Of a DNA stretch of 32,158 nucleotides, positions 1 through 5,825 are shown piece after piece (within the stretch, counting starts at the first letter, position 1; each line of letters begins with the position of its first letter). The stretch covers positions 1 to 32,158 of the forward strand of contig JAENXD010000009.1 of assembly GCA_016649745.1 (NCBI GenBank). The letters run 5' to 3'. Position numbers and translations under genes: made by a program. A model generated the notes under the pieces. That model saw only the letters and a program-made list of their open reading frames with translations. It had not been told where the DNA came from and made no database searches. The stretch comes from Flavobacteriaceae bacterium. GTDB taxonomy: Bacteria; Bacteroidota; Bacteroidia; Flavobacteriales; Flavobacteriaceae.

Positions 1-147
1 GGTTTTTTGCTCAATTGAAGGCTTTTTTTAACTGCATAGCATCGCTACGGAGTTCAAAAAAGACAAAAAGTGAGTGAAAAATAACATTTTGTAGCCAATT
101 GAAAAAAGTTTAAACCAGTTCAATTATAAACTTTAAAACTTATTCGT

Positions 148-504
148 ATGTCACAATTTTTTCAAAGGTTAGACGAAGGTGGGCCATTTTTTATGTACCC
201 AATTCTTTTTGTACTTATTTTAATTATTATTTTAATTGTAAAAGGCATTATCAATAGGAAAAATGATAATTCAAAAACAATTTCTCTTATTTCGTCTTTT
301 GGTTTATTTATTGTTGCTTGGGGTTTTCTGGGGCAAACAATTGGATTAATAACAGCATTTGATTCTATTGAAGCTGTTGGGGATATCTCAATGGAAGTTA
401 TGGCAGGGGGGCTAAAAGTAAGCTTATTAGCTACTGTTTTTGGTATAGTTACTTTTTTAATAAGTAGAATTGGGATTATTGTATTAACGATATTAAAAAA
501 GTAA
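148..504 (+). CDS. Minimal MotA/TolQ/ExbB-family membrane protein
   Basis: This 118-residue protein has three predicted membrane segments, at about residues 15-35, 45-68 and 86-115. The central and last segments carry the glycine-rich pattern of the MotA/TolQ/ExbB proton-channel domain (GFLGQTIGLITAF, then GGLKVSLLATVFGIV). Family members energise outer-membrane transport or motility by forming an inner-membrane proton channel with an ExbD/TolR/MotB partner. This copy is about half the usual ExbB length, lacks the long cytoplasmic loop, and no ExbD-like gene is adjacent on its 3' side. The upstream 147 bases show no complete gene and could hold the tail of one lying outside the window. Family assignment is fairly sure; a true channel function is not. 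Confidence 0.75.
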   Translation: MSQFFQRLDEGGPFFMYPILFVLILIIILIVKGIINRKNDNSKTISLISSFGLFIVAWGFLGQTIGLITAFDSIEAVGDISMEVMAGGLKVSLLATVFGIVTFLISRIGIIVLTILKK

Positions 505-513
505 ATGAGGTAA

Positions 514-557
514 AATCGTCATTCTAAAATAATACTTAGGATGGCGATTGCCTTTTT
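514..557 (+). terminator. Probable intrinsic terminator after the ExbB-like gene
   Basis: AATCGTCAT at 514-522 pairs with ATGGCGATT at 541-549 (9 bp including one G-U), with an 18-nt loop, followed by a T-rich stretch (CCTTTTTAATTTT). It starts 10 bases after the stop codon. The long loop makes it only moderately convincing. Confidence 0.5.
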
Positions 558-574
558 AATTTTAGCTAAATTTG
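548..574 (+). promoter_or_regulatory. Candidate Bacteroidetes-type promoter for thiamine diphosphokinase
   Basis: TAAATTTG at 567-574 is a perfect match to the Bacteroidetes -7 box TAnnTTTG. TTG at 548-550 could be the -33 element, with a 16-base spacer that is slightly short. The box ends only four bases before the ATG at 579, so transcription from it would begin at or very near the start codon, giving a leaderless mRNA. Confidence 0.45.
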
Positions 575-578
575 CCCC

Positions 579-1187
579 ATGAATTCTAAAAAGGCATTTA
601 TTCTGCTAAACGGCGCGGAACCTTCAACATTTCCGGATTTATCAATTTATGATATTGTTTGCGCTATTGACGGTGCTTACAACCATTTTAAGTCGAAAAA
701 CATACAACCCGATTTGGTTACGGGAGATTTCGATTCCATCCATAAAATTCCAGACAATATTGAGGTCATTAACACACCCGACCAAAATTTTACCGATTTC
801 GACAAAGCGTTGAATATTTTAAAAGACAGGGGTTATATTCACATTGATGTTTATGGCGGAAGCGGAAAAGAGCACGATCATTTCCTAGGAAATATCAGTA
901 CAGCACTGCAATGGAAAAATAGCTTAAAAATTTCCTTTTTTGATGATTTCGGAACCTATTTTTTTATTGAAGAACATATTACTTTAACCAATGTAAAAGG
1001 CAAAAATATTTCATTGATTCCTTTTCCAATTGCCCACGAAATTTTTACGGAAGGATTGGTATATCCTATTAAAAATGAAACTTTGACCTTCGGAAAACGG
1101 GTTGGCACCAGAAACATAGCTTTTAACAATGATGTTCAAATTTCTTTCAAGGGCGGAGAATTATTGGTTTATATAAGCAACGTTTAA
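579..1187 (+). CDS. thiN: Thiamine diphosphokinase
   Basis: This 202-residue enzyme should transfer pyrophosphate from ATP to thiamine, making the cofactor thiamine diphosphate in the cytosol. Family signatures are all present: CAIDGA near residue 28, PDLVTGDFDSI near residue 45 with the Mg-binding acidic cluster, FTDFDKAL near residue 72, and YGGSGKEHDHFLGN near residue 93. The C-terminal half forms the beta-rich thiamine-binding domain. The length is normal. The gene follows a terminator, has its own candidate promoter, and lies 10 bases upstream of a small unknown gene on the same strand, so the two are probably co-transcribed. Confidence 0.92.
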   Translation: MNSKKAFILLNGAEPSTFPDLSIYDIVCAIDGAYNHFKSKNIQPDLVTGDFDSIHKIPDNIEVINTPDQNFTDFDKALNILKDRGYIHIDVYGGSGKEHDHFLGNISTALQWKNSLKISFFDDFGTYFFIEEHITLTNVKGKNISLIPFPIAHEIFTEGLVYPIKNETLTFGKRVGTRNIAFNNDVQISFKGGELLVYISNV

Positions 1188-1197
1188 AACAACTATT

Positions 1198-1473
1198 ATG
1201 GACAGAAAATTAAGACTGATTTGGGATTTTAGAGGGGAAACTGCTCTAAAAACTGCCGAACACCATTGCGTTCATTTGAAAGAGTTTGCTCAAATTGAAA
1301 AATTGCATTTTTATGAAATTGATTTTTCCGTCTTTTCAGAAATGCATGCGATTGCTTTTATTGTGGTGGATGAAATTGATATGAAAACCTATAGAGATGC
1401 GCTGAAGCCTCATCGGGGCGAAGTCGCCTTAATAGTATTCAGTAAACAGTTGCAGTTGGCAGTAGGAGTTTAA
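1198..1473 (+). CDS. Small conserved-looking protein of unknown function
   Basis: This 91-residue soluble protein has no signal peptide or membrane segment. It shows alternating beta/alpha character (LRLIWDFRG, then LHFYEIDF, then AIAFIVVDEIDM). It starts 10 bases after the thiamine diphosphokinase stop codon, suggesting co-transcription. The histidine- and acid-rich middle (AEHHCVHLKEF) is notable, but I recognise no catalytic motif. The last codons (QLQLAVGV) are encoded by a run of CAGTTGG-like heptads, so the native C-terminus may have been replaced by repeat sequence. I do not recognise the family. Confidence 0.65.
   Translation: MDRKLRLIWDFRGETALKTAEHHCVHLKEFAQIEKLHFYEIDFSVFSEMHAIAFIVVDEIDMKTYRDALKPHRGEVALIVFSKQLQLAVGV
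1447..1469 (+). repeat. CAGTTGG-type heptad repeat
   Basis: Successive units are CAGTTG, CAGTTGG, CAGTAGG and a partial AGT. They form the final codons of the 91-residue gene. The same kind of repeat, in opposite orientation, ends the convergent flavoprotein gene. Confidence 0.6.
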
Positions 1474-1573
1474 AGTCTAAATATTCCAGACTGAGAATAA
1501 AAATATTTCACAAGAAAATTGCTTTTTTGAAAAACAAAATTAAAAATCGAAAGTTTTTTAGGTATAAATAATC

Positions 1574-1607
1574 CAAACTGAATACTGCGACTGTTAGCTG
1601 TCAACTG
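1574..1607 (-). repeat. CAGTnnn heptad repeat at the 3' end of the flavoprotein gene
   Basis: Read on the minus strand the units are CAGTTGA, CAGCTAA, CAGTCG, CAGTATT and CAGTTTG. The stop codon (1594-1596) lies inside the second unit, so the last residues VDS are repeat-encoded. Confidence 0.6.
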
Positions 1608-2805
1608 ATTCTGCCACAATCCAACCGCCAGTCCAGGCATTTTGAAAATTAAATCCGCCAGTAACCGCATCAATATTTAGGACTTCTCCGGCAAAAAATA
1701 AGTTTTTATGCAGTTTGCTTTCAAAACGTTTAAAATTGATTTCTTTTAAGTCTATTCCTCCGGCAGTCACAAATTCCTCTTTAAAAGTGCTTTTTCCAGA
1801 TACTTTGAAGTTGCATTTTGTAAATTGAGTTGTTAATTCTTCCAATTGCCTGTTACTCAGTTGTGCCCATTGCGAATCGGGTGAAATTTGAGCAGCTGTA
1901 ACCAGTTTTTCCCACAATCGTTTTGGAATTTCTTCAAAAACAGAACGCAAAATCACTTGCTTTTTCGATTGCTCTTTTTTGGCAGATTTCAAATCATTTA
2001 AAACATTTTCAAATGATTTTGATAACCAATTGACCTCAATCTCAAATTGATAATCTTTTTGATAAAATTCCAAAGCGCCCCAGGCAGAAAGTTTTAAAAT
2101 ACCCGGTCCGCTTAATCCCCAATGCGTAATTAACAATGGCCCTTGTTCCGCCAATTTTGAATTCACAACATTCACCGAAGCTTTTGGAACGGAAATTCCC
2201 GGAATATCTTTTAATCTTTCATCAACAATATTGAAGGTAAATAGCGATGGAACCGGTTTTATTATGGTGTGTCCCAAACCTTCCAGCATTGCCCAAACCT
2301 TCGCATTACTTCCTGTTGCCACCAGTAAAAAATCGGCCGTAAAATTTTCGGAATTCGTTTTTACAATAAATTTATCGCCGCTTTTTTCAATGGCATCAAC
2401 CCTTGTGCTTATTTTAAGTTTTACGCCCGCATTTTTTGCGCTTTCCAAAAAACAATTTATAATCGTTTGCGAAGAATTGGATTCAGGAAAGATGCGATTG
2501 TCATCTTCAATTTTTAAAGGGATTCCTCTGTTTTCAAACCATTCCATGGTGTCGCCGGTCATAAATTGATGGAATGGTCCCAACAACTCCTTTTTGCCTC
2601 TTGGATAAAATTCAACCAATTCATTTGGAGTGAAACAAGCGTGACTCACATTGCAGCGGCCACCACCCGAAACTTTTACTTTTTGCAACACATTATTGCT
2701 TCCTTCTAAAATAATAACTTCCAAATCCGGGTGTATTTCTGCAGCATTTATGGCAGCAAAATATCCGGCCGCTCCTCCTCCAATAATTATAAATTGTTTC
2801 TTCAT
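1594..2805 (-). CDS. HI0933/YhiN-family FAD-dependent oxidoreductase
   Basis: This 403-residue flavoprotein belongs to the HI0933 (BaiN/YhiN-like) family, whose physiological substrates are mostly undefined. The N-terminal dinucleotide-binding motif IIIGGGAAGYFAA is followed by VKVSGGGRCNVSH, the family hallmark near residue 45. The C-terminus has VTAGGIDLKEI and FFAGEVLNIDAVTGGFNFQNA, which close the FAD site. The start is placed at the ATG at 2805, directly before the flavin motif. The frame stays open 37 codons further upstream, but that part runs into an inverted repeat and does not resemble the family. It lies on the same strand as, and downstream of, the GHMP kinase. The extreme C-terminus is formed by a heptad repeat. 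Confidence 0.9.
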   Translation of the reverse strand: MKKQFIIIGGGAAGYFAAINAAEIHPDLEVIILEGSNNVLQKVKVSGGGRCNVSHACFTPNELVEFYPRGKKELLGPFHQFMTGDTMEWFENRGIPLKIEDDNRIFPESNSSQTIINCFLESAKNAGVKLKISTRVDAIEKSGDKFIVKTNSENFTADFLLVATGSNAKVWAMLEGLGHTIIKPVPSLFTFNIVDERLKDIPGISVPKASVNVVNSKLAEQGPLLITHWGLSGPGILKLSAWGALEFYQKDYQFEIEVNWLSKSFENVLNDLKSAKKEQSKKQVILRSVFEEIPKRLWEKLVTAAQISPDSQWAQLSNRQLEELTTQFTKCNFKVSGKSTFKEEFVTAGGIDLKEINFKRFESKLHKNLFFAGEVLNIDAVTGGFNFQNAWTGGWIVAESVDS

Positions 2806-2843
2806 CTTTAATTTTACTATAAATACCCCACTTTTAATATTTT

Positions 2844-2929
2844 CGTCATTCTGAGGGATAACTTGTTTCAGAATCTCATCATATTGGGCGTAAATCATTA
2901 TGAGAACCTGAAACAAGTTCAGGTTGACG
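2844..2929. repeat. Imperfect inverted repeat between flavoprotein and kinase genes
   Basis: The left arm (2844-2878) and right arm (2900-2929) are complementary around shared cores such as ACTTGTTTCA and TGAAACAAGT. The left arm has a 6-base extra GGGATA. The resulting RNA would form a long hairpin in the leader of the flavoprotein mRNA. It resembles the dispersed CGTCATTCTGA...TTTCAG intergenic repeats I know from Flavobacteriaceae genomes. Confidence 0.7.
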
Positions 2930-2958
2930 TATTTTTCTTTAAATATTCCTGATAAATT

Positions 2959-3909
2959 TTATAACACCATTTCTTTAAAAGGTATCACCGTAGAAAAACC
3001 TTTTTGATTAAAATAATTTGGGGTATCCTCATTTCCGGTGGCCAATATAAAATCGCCTCCCCAAGCGCCCAAGCTTTTTGTTTGTCCAAAATAATCAGGA
3101 AATAATTCAGCCTGAATCAGCTTTAATTGAATTGTTTTTGAAACGATTAATTCATGTTCCTTCATTAATTTTTCAAAATCTTCCAATTTTTCACAGATTA
3201 AAAAAGCTTCAGATAATTCAGATATTTGTTTGAGTTCTGAAGTCAAATTTCCTTTCAGTTTTTTATAGCGTTCAATACCTTCTCGGCTATTTTGTTTTTT
3301 ATTCAAATGCACAAAATACAGCTGATCAATGAAAGTCAGATTGAAATTCACTTCTTCAACAACAATTTCTGTATTGTGTTTCGTAAATAAAATGGGCGCA
3401 TTGTGTTGTGCGCAAGCAATATCGTAACCGCTTCCTCCAAAAGTGTTTTTCAATAATTTGTATGGATTCACCTTTGCCCAATTTGAGATATTATTTATTA
3501 AAGTAGAAGATGTTCCCAATCCCCAATTTTTAGGAAAATCCAGATTTGTTTTTACCAAAAATCCCCCTTTGGAATTTAAAAATGCCGGATTTAACTTTCG
3601 GGTTTCCAATAATATTTCTCTCAAGTTTTCAGCAACGGTATCTTTTCCGCCGTCTTCGCCTGAGTCATACGTGGCGTTTGTCAATCGCAATTTGGGCAAA
3701 TTGAAAGTGGCTTCGAGCCAGCATTCGCCTTTATCAGAAAAACTTTGCCAAATCAATTGCGGTTCATTTATTGGTTCAACAACCAAATCTTGTCCGTATT
3801 TGGTTGGAACCGCCAAAGCTTTTGCGCCGTCCAGCACAAAATATTCGCCGCTTAATAATAATTTTCCGTGGCTTCGGCTCCGCTCAGCCACCTTTTGATT
3901 TTCTTTCAT
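2959..3909 (-). CDS. GYDIA-family GHMP kinase (mevalonate-pathway type)
   Basis: This 316-residue protein is a GHMP-superfamily small-molecule kinase. GKLLLSGEYFVLDG near residue 15 is the N-terminal substrate/ATP motif, NWGLGTSSTL near residue 128 is the phosphate-binding loop, and FGGSGYDIACAQ near residue 157 contains the GYDIA signature that names the flavobacterial subfamily. The adjacent HMG-CoA reductase gene suggests it phosphorylates a mevalonate-pathway intermediate, probably mevalonate; this is inference. Its first 14 residues (MKENQKVAERSRSH) are unusual because AERSRS is encoded by a dispersed DNA repeat that runs straight into the conserved GKLLL strand. The start at 3909 is the only ATG close to the domain. 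Confidence 0.88.
   Translation of the reverse strand: MKENQKVAERSRSHGKLLLSGEYFVLDGAKALAVPTKYGQDLVVEPINEPQLIWQSFSDKGECWLEATFNLPKLRLTNATYDSGEDGGKDTVAENLREILLETRKLNPAFLNSKGGFLVKTNLDFPKNWGLGTSSTLINNISNWAKVNPYKLLKNTFGGSGYDIACAQHNAPILFTKHNTEIVVEEVNFNLTFIDQLYFVHLNKKQNSREGIERYKKLKGNLTSELKQISELSEAFLICEKLEDFEKLMKEHELIVSKTIQLKLIQAELFPDYFGQTKSLGAWGGDFILATGNEDTPNYFNQKGFSTVIPFKEMVL
3870..3892 (-). repeat. AERSRS repeat copy 1, inside the kinase start
   Basis: This is a 23-base copy of the dispersed repeat with core CTGAGCGGAGCCGAAG on the minus strand. It is read in frame as VAERSRSH at the N-terminus of the GYDIA kinase. Confidence 0.85.
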
Positions 3910-3977
3910 CAGATATTTTTTCTTATCGGCTCCGCTCAGCCACCTTTTGATTAATTTTCATAAGATATTCTTTCCTG
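3874..3977 (-). repeat. 52-bp tandem duplication containing the kinase start codon
   Basis: The first unit (3874-3925) and second unit (3926-3977) match at 45 of 52 positions, and the first 27 bases are identical. Each carries a repeat copy and an ATG on the minus strand (3909 and 3961). From 3961 the frame reads MKINQKVAERSR and then stops. From 3909 it reads on into the kinase. Confidence 0.75.
3926..3944 (-). repeat. AERSRS repeat copy 2 (partial)
   Basis: This 19-base copy has the same orientation as copy 1 and lacks the last four bases. It lies just upstream of the kinase start and is part of a 52-bp tandem duplication. Confidence 0.8.
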
Positions 3978-3981
3978 TTGT

Positions 3982-4320
3982 TCATTTTTCTCGCTCAGGT
4001 GGCTGAACGGAGCCGAAGCCATTTTTGTGATGAGATTCATTTTGACACTCTGAAAACTTTTCCAAATCACTATAATTATCTTCAATCAATGCTTCTTTCT
4101 TTTTTCGACTCCAACCTTGTATTTGTTTTTACCTATAAAAAGCTTCATCAATTCTCTGAAATTCTTCATAATACAATAAAATAACGGGTAATCTTTTTGC
4201 GGTATGATTAGCTCCATTTCCATTTTGATGCTGCTCCAAATGGATTTTAAGATTCTTGGTACTTCCCGTATAATAGGAACCATCAGAACATTCCAATATG
4301 TACATGTAACCTTTTATCAT
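3982..4320 (-). pseudogene. GIY-YIG endonuclease-like gene with in-frame stop
   Basis: The reading frame starts MIKGYMYILECSDGSYYTGST, a clear GIY-YIG/URI domain (YIL...YYTG). It is interrupted by TAA at 4129-4131 after 63 codons. The same frame continues past the stop with KQIQGWSRKKKEALIEDN, exactly the expected C-terminal half, to a TGA at 3982. The stop occupies the position where relatives have the catalytic Glu (FYREKQIQGW). The catalytic Arg of the TxNLxxRL helix is His27 (codon 4240-4242). Both catalytic residues are therefore lost. The tail of the old frame (NGFGSVQPPEREK) is encoded by repeat copy 3. The intact family is thought to act as a small nuclease of unclear role. This copy is very probably dead, though a 63-residue product is possible. 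Confidence 0.82.
3998..4020 (+). repeat. AERSRS repeat copy 3 (opposite orientation)
   Basis: This 23-base copy has one mismatch (CTGAACGG for CTGAGCGG). On the minus strand it is read as GFGSVQPP at the end of the broken GIY-YIG frame, a different frame from copies 1 and 5. Confidence 0.85.
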
Positions 4321-4349
4321 AGTTTTTTCCTCAATTTAACTCTCCATAT

Positions 4350-4370
4350 TGGCTGAGCGGAGCCGAAGCC
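4350..4370 (+). repeat. AERSRS repeat copy 4 (intergenic)
   Basis: This 21-base copy lies between the HMG-CoA reductase stop codon and the GIY-YIG start, 20 bases from copy 5 and in the same orientation. Confidence 0.85.
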
Positions 4371-4376
4371 AATTTA

Positions 4377-5675
4377 TTAATCACCTTTCTGGTGGCTGAG
4401 CGGAGCCGAAGCCAACTTTTTATACGCTTCAACCACAGCATTGTGCGTAATTGTTTTATGTTCAAAATAATCAATCAAAAATTCCTTTTCCTTTTTACTC
4501 GCGCCCAATTGTTTAATAATATTGGTCAGGTGCATCTTCATATGTCCTTTTTGGATCCCTGCAGTTGTCAATGCCCGTAAAGCGGCAAAATTTTGCGCCA
4601 AACCTGCTACCGCAATAATTTCCATCAATTCTTTTGCTGAAGGATTTCCCAACAATTGCAAGGATAATTTCGATAAAGGATGCAAGGAAGTTAAGCCGCC
4701 CACAGTTCCCACTGCCAAAGGAATATCAATCCAAAATTTAAAAATTCCATTTTCTATACTGGCATTTGTCAAACTTTTATATTTTCCGGATCGTGCAGCA
4801 AATGCGTGGACTCCAGCTTCAATGGCCCTAAAATCATTTCCTGTGGCAATCACAACGGCATCAACGCCGTTCATAATTCCTTTATTATGTGTAACCGCAC
4901 GGTGAGGTTCCGCATTCGCAATTTGTATGGCCTGCACAAATTTTTGGGCCAATGCTTCTGAATTTTCAGCGTATAAATCTTCCACATTACAGCTCACTTC
5001 CGCGTGAACCAAACATTCCGGAACATAATTGGACAAAATGCTCATCACAATTTGAATGTCCTCTTTTTGAAATTCCTTTGCAATCACTTCCAAACAAGAA
5101 TTTATAAAATTGGCGCCCATACTGTCGGCAGTTTCAAAAGTAACATGCAACTGATAATAATTTTCAAGTTCAGCTGTTTTATCGCGCAATTCAATAGTTA
5201 AAATACCGCCACCACGTTTTCGCATGTTTTTGGTAATTGCTTCGGTGACTTTATATAGAATTTCTTTTTTTGAATTAAAATAATTTTCAAGGGCCGTTTT
5301 ATCGCCTTCATACATAAAATGTACTTGTCCAATTTTTGTTGAAGAAATTACTTCAGCTTTAAATCCGCCTCGTGTGCTCCAAAATTTCGCCACCAAAGAA
5401 GCTGCCGCCACCACAGAACTTTCTTCAATAACCATTGGAATGGTATATTTTTTTTCGTTAATTACAAAATTGGGTGCAACACCAAATGGCAAATAATAAT
5501 TGGATAAAGTATTTTCAATAAAATCGTCATGTAAATTCTGCAATATTTCATTCGAATTCCAATATTGCAACAAAACCTGTTTTGCTTTCTTGTCATTATT
5601 AAAAAACCTTGAAATTAGCCAATCTATTTTTTCAAGCTTATTCAACTTTGAAAATCCGTTAACGCTTTTTGACAT
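4377..5675 (-). CDS. mvaA: Class II (degradative-type) hydroxymethylglutaryl-CoA reductase
   Basis: This 432-residue enzyme interconverts HMG-CoA and mevalonate. In these bacteria it serves isoprenoid synthesis by the mevalonate route despite the 'degradative' name. Visible signatures are VIEESSVVAAAS with the catalytic Glu, DSMGANFIN, HNKGIMNGVDAV followed by ATGND (the catalytic Lys and Asp, 16 residues apart as in the Pseudomonas mevalonii enzyme), GTVGGLTSLHPLSKL, and QKGHMKMHL with the catalytic His. The start is placed at the ATG at 5675 (MSKSVNGFSKL). An ATG seven codons upstream sits on the predicted transcription start. The C-terminus KKLASAPLSHQKGD is repeat-encoded and unlikely to be ancestral. 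It probably shares an operon with the downstream minus-strand kinase. Confidence 0.93.
   Translation of the reverse strand: MSKSVNGFSKLNKLEKIDWLISRFFNNDKKAKQVLLQYWNSNEILQNLHDDFIENTLSNYYLPFGVAPNFVINEKKYTIPMVIEESSVVAAASLVAKFWSTRGGFKAEVISSTKIGQVHFMYEGDKTALENYFNSKKEILYKVTEAITKNMRKRGGGILTIELRDKTAELENYYQLHVTFETADSMGANFINSCLEVIAKEFQKEDIQIVMSILSNYVPECLVHAEVSCNVEDLYAENSEALAQKFVQAIQIANAEPHRAVTHNKGIMNGVDAVVIATGNDFRAIEAGVHAFAARSGKYKSLTNASIENGIFKFWIDIPLAVGTVGGLTSLHPLSKLSLQLLGNPSAKELMEIIAVAGLAQNFAALRALTTAGIQKGHMKMHLTNIIKQLGASKKEKEFLIDYFEHKTITHNAVVEAYKKLASAPLSHQKGD
4391..4413 (+). repeat. AERSRS repeat copy 5, inside the HMG-CoA reductase 3' end
   Basis: This full 23-base copy is read on the minus strand as ASAPLSHQ, forming the C-terminus of HMG-CoA reductase. 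Confidence 0.85.
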
Positions 5676-5700
5676 TTTTAAATAGAATTTATGCACACCA

Positions 5701-5734
5701 CAAAGGTAATTTAATAAATATAAATTACTGCAAA
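5701..5734 (-). promoter_or_regulatory. Bacteroidetes-type promoter for HMG-CoA reductase
   Basis: On the minus strand TTTG (5734-5731), a 22-base spacer and TACCTTTG (5708-5701) match the -33 TTTG / -7 TAnnTTTG pattern. Transcription should begin near 5693-5696. This leaves about 20 bases of leader before the ATG at 5675 and argues against the ATG at 5696 unless translation is leaderless. Confidence 0.55.
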
Positions 5735-5825
5735 TTCACATATTGTTAATTTTAATGACATTTTTCATACGTGATTTGCTAGAAATTTCTTAAACTTGGC
5801 AATAATTTCAAGAACTCTCAATTTA

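Noticed and set aside
1-17. 17-base match between the window start and positions 23334-23350 in lpxB
   Set aside because: It is a T-rich, low-complexity match in AT-rich DNA, with no flanking similarity or structure; chance is sufficient.
2806-2916. 37-codon N-terminal extension of the flavoprotein
   Set aside because: It lies in the inverted repeat, precedes a canonical FAD-binding start, and has no resemblance to the family.
3978-4184. Plus-strand frame beginning MFIFLAQVAERSRS
   Set aside because: It is antisense to the broken GIY-YIG gene, and its recognisable part is only the dispersed repeat. The rest has no protein-like pattern.
4086-4283. Frameshift explanation for the GIY-YIG gene using an overlapping minus-strand frame
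   Set aside because: The overlapping frame has no GIY-YIG features. The original frame continues correctly after the TAA, so a nonsense change explains the break.
4392-5685. Several plus-strand frames opposite HMG-CoA reductase
   Set aside because: They are antisense shadows of a well-conserved enzyme gene and show no independent domain signals.
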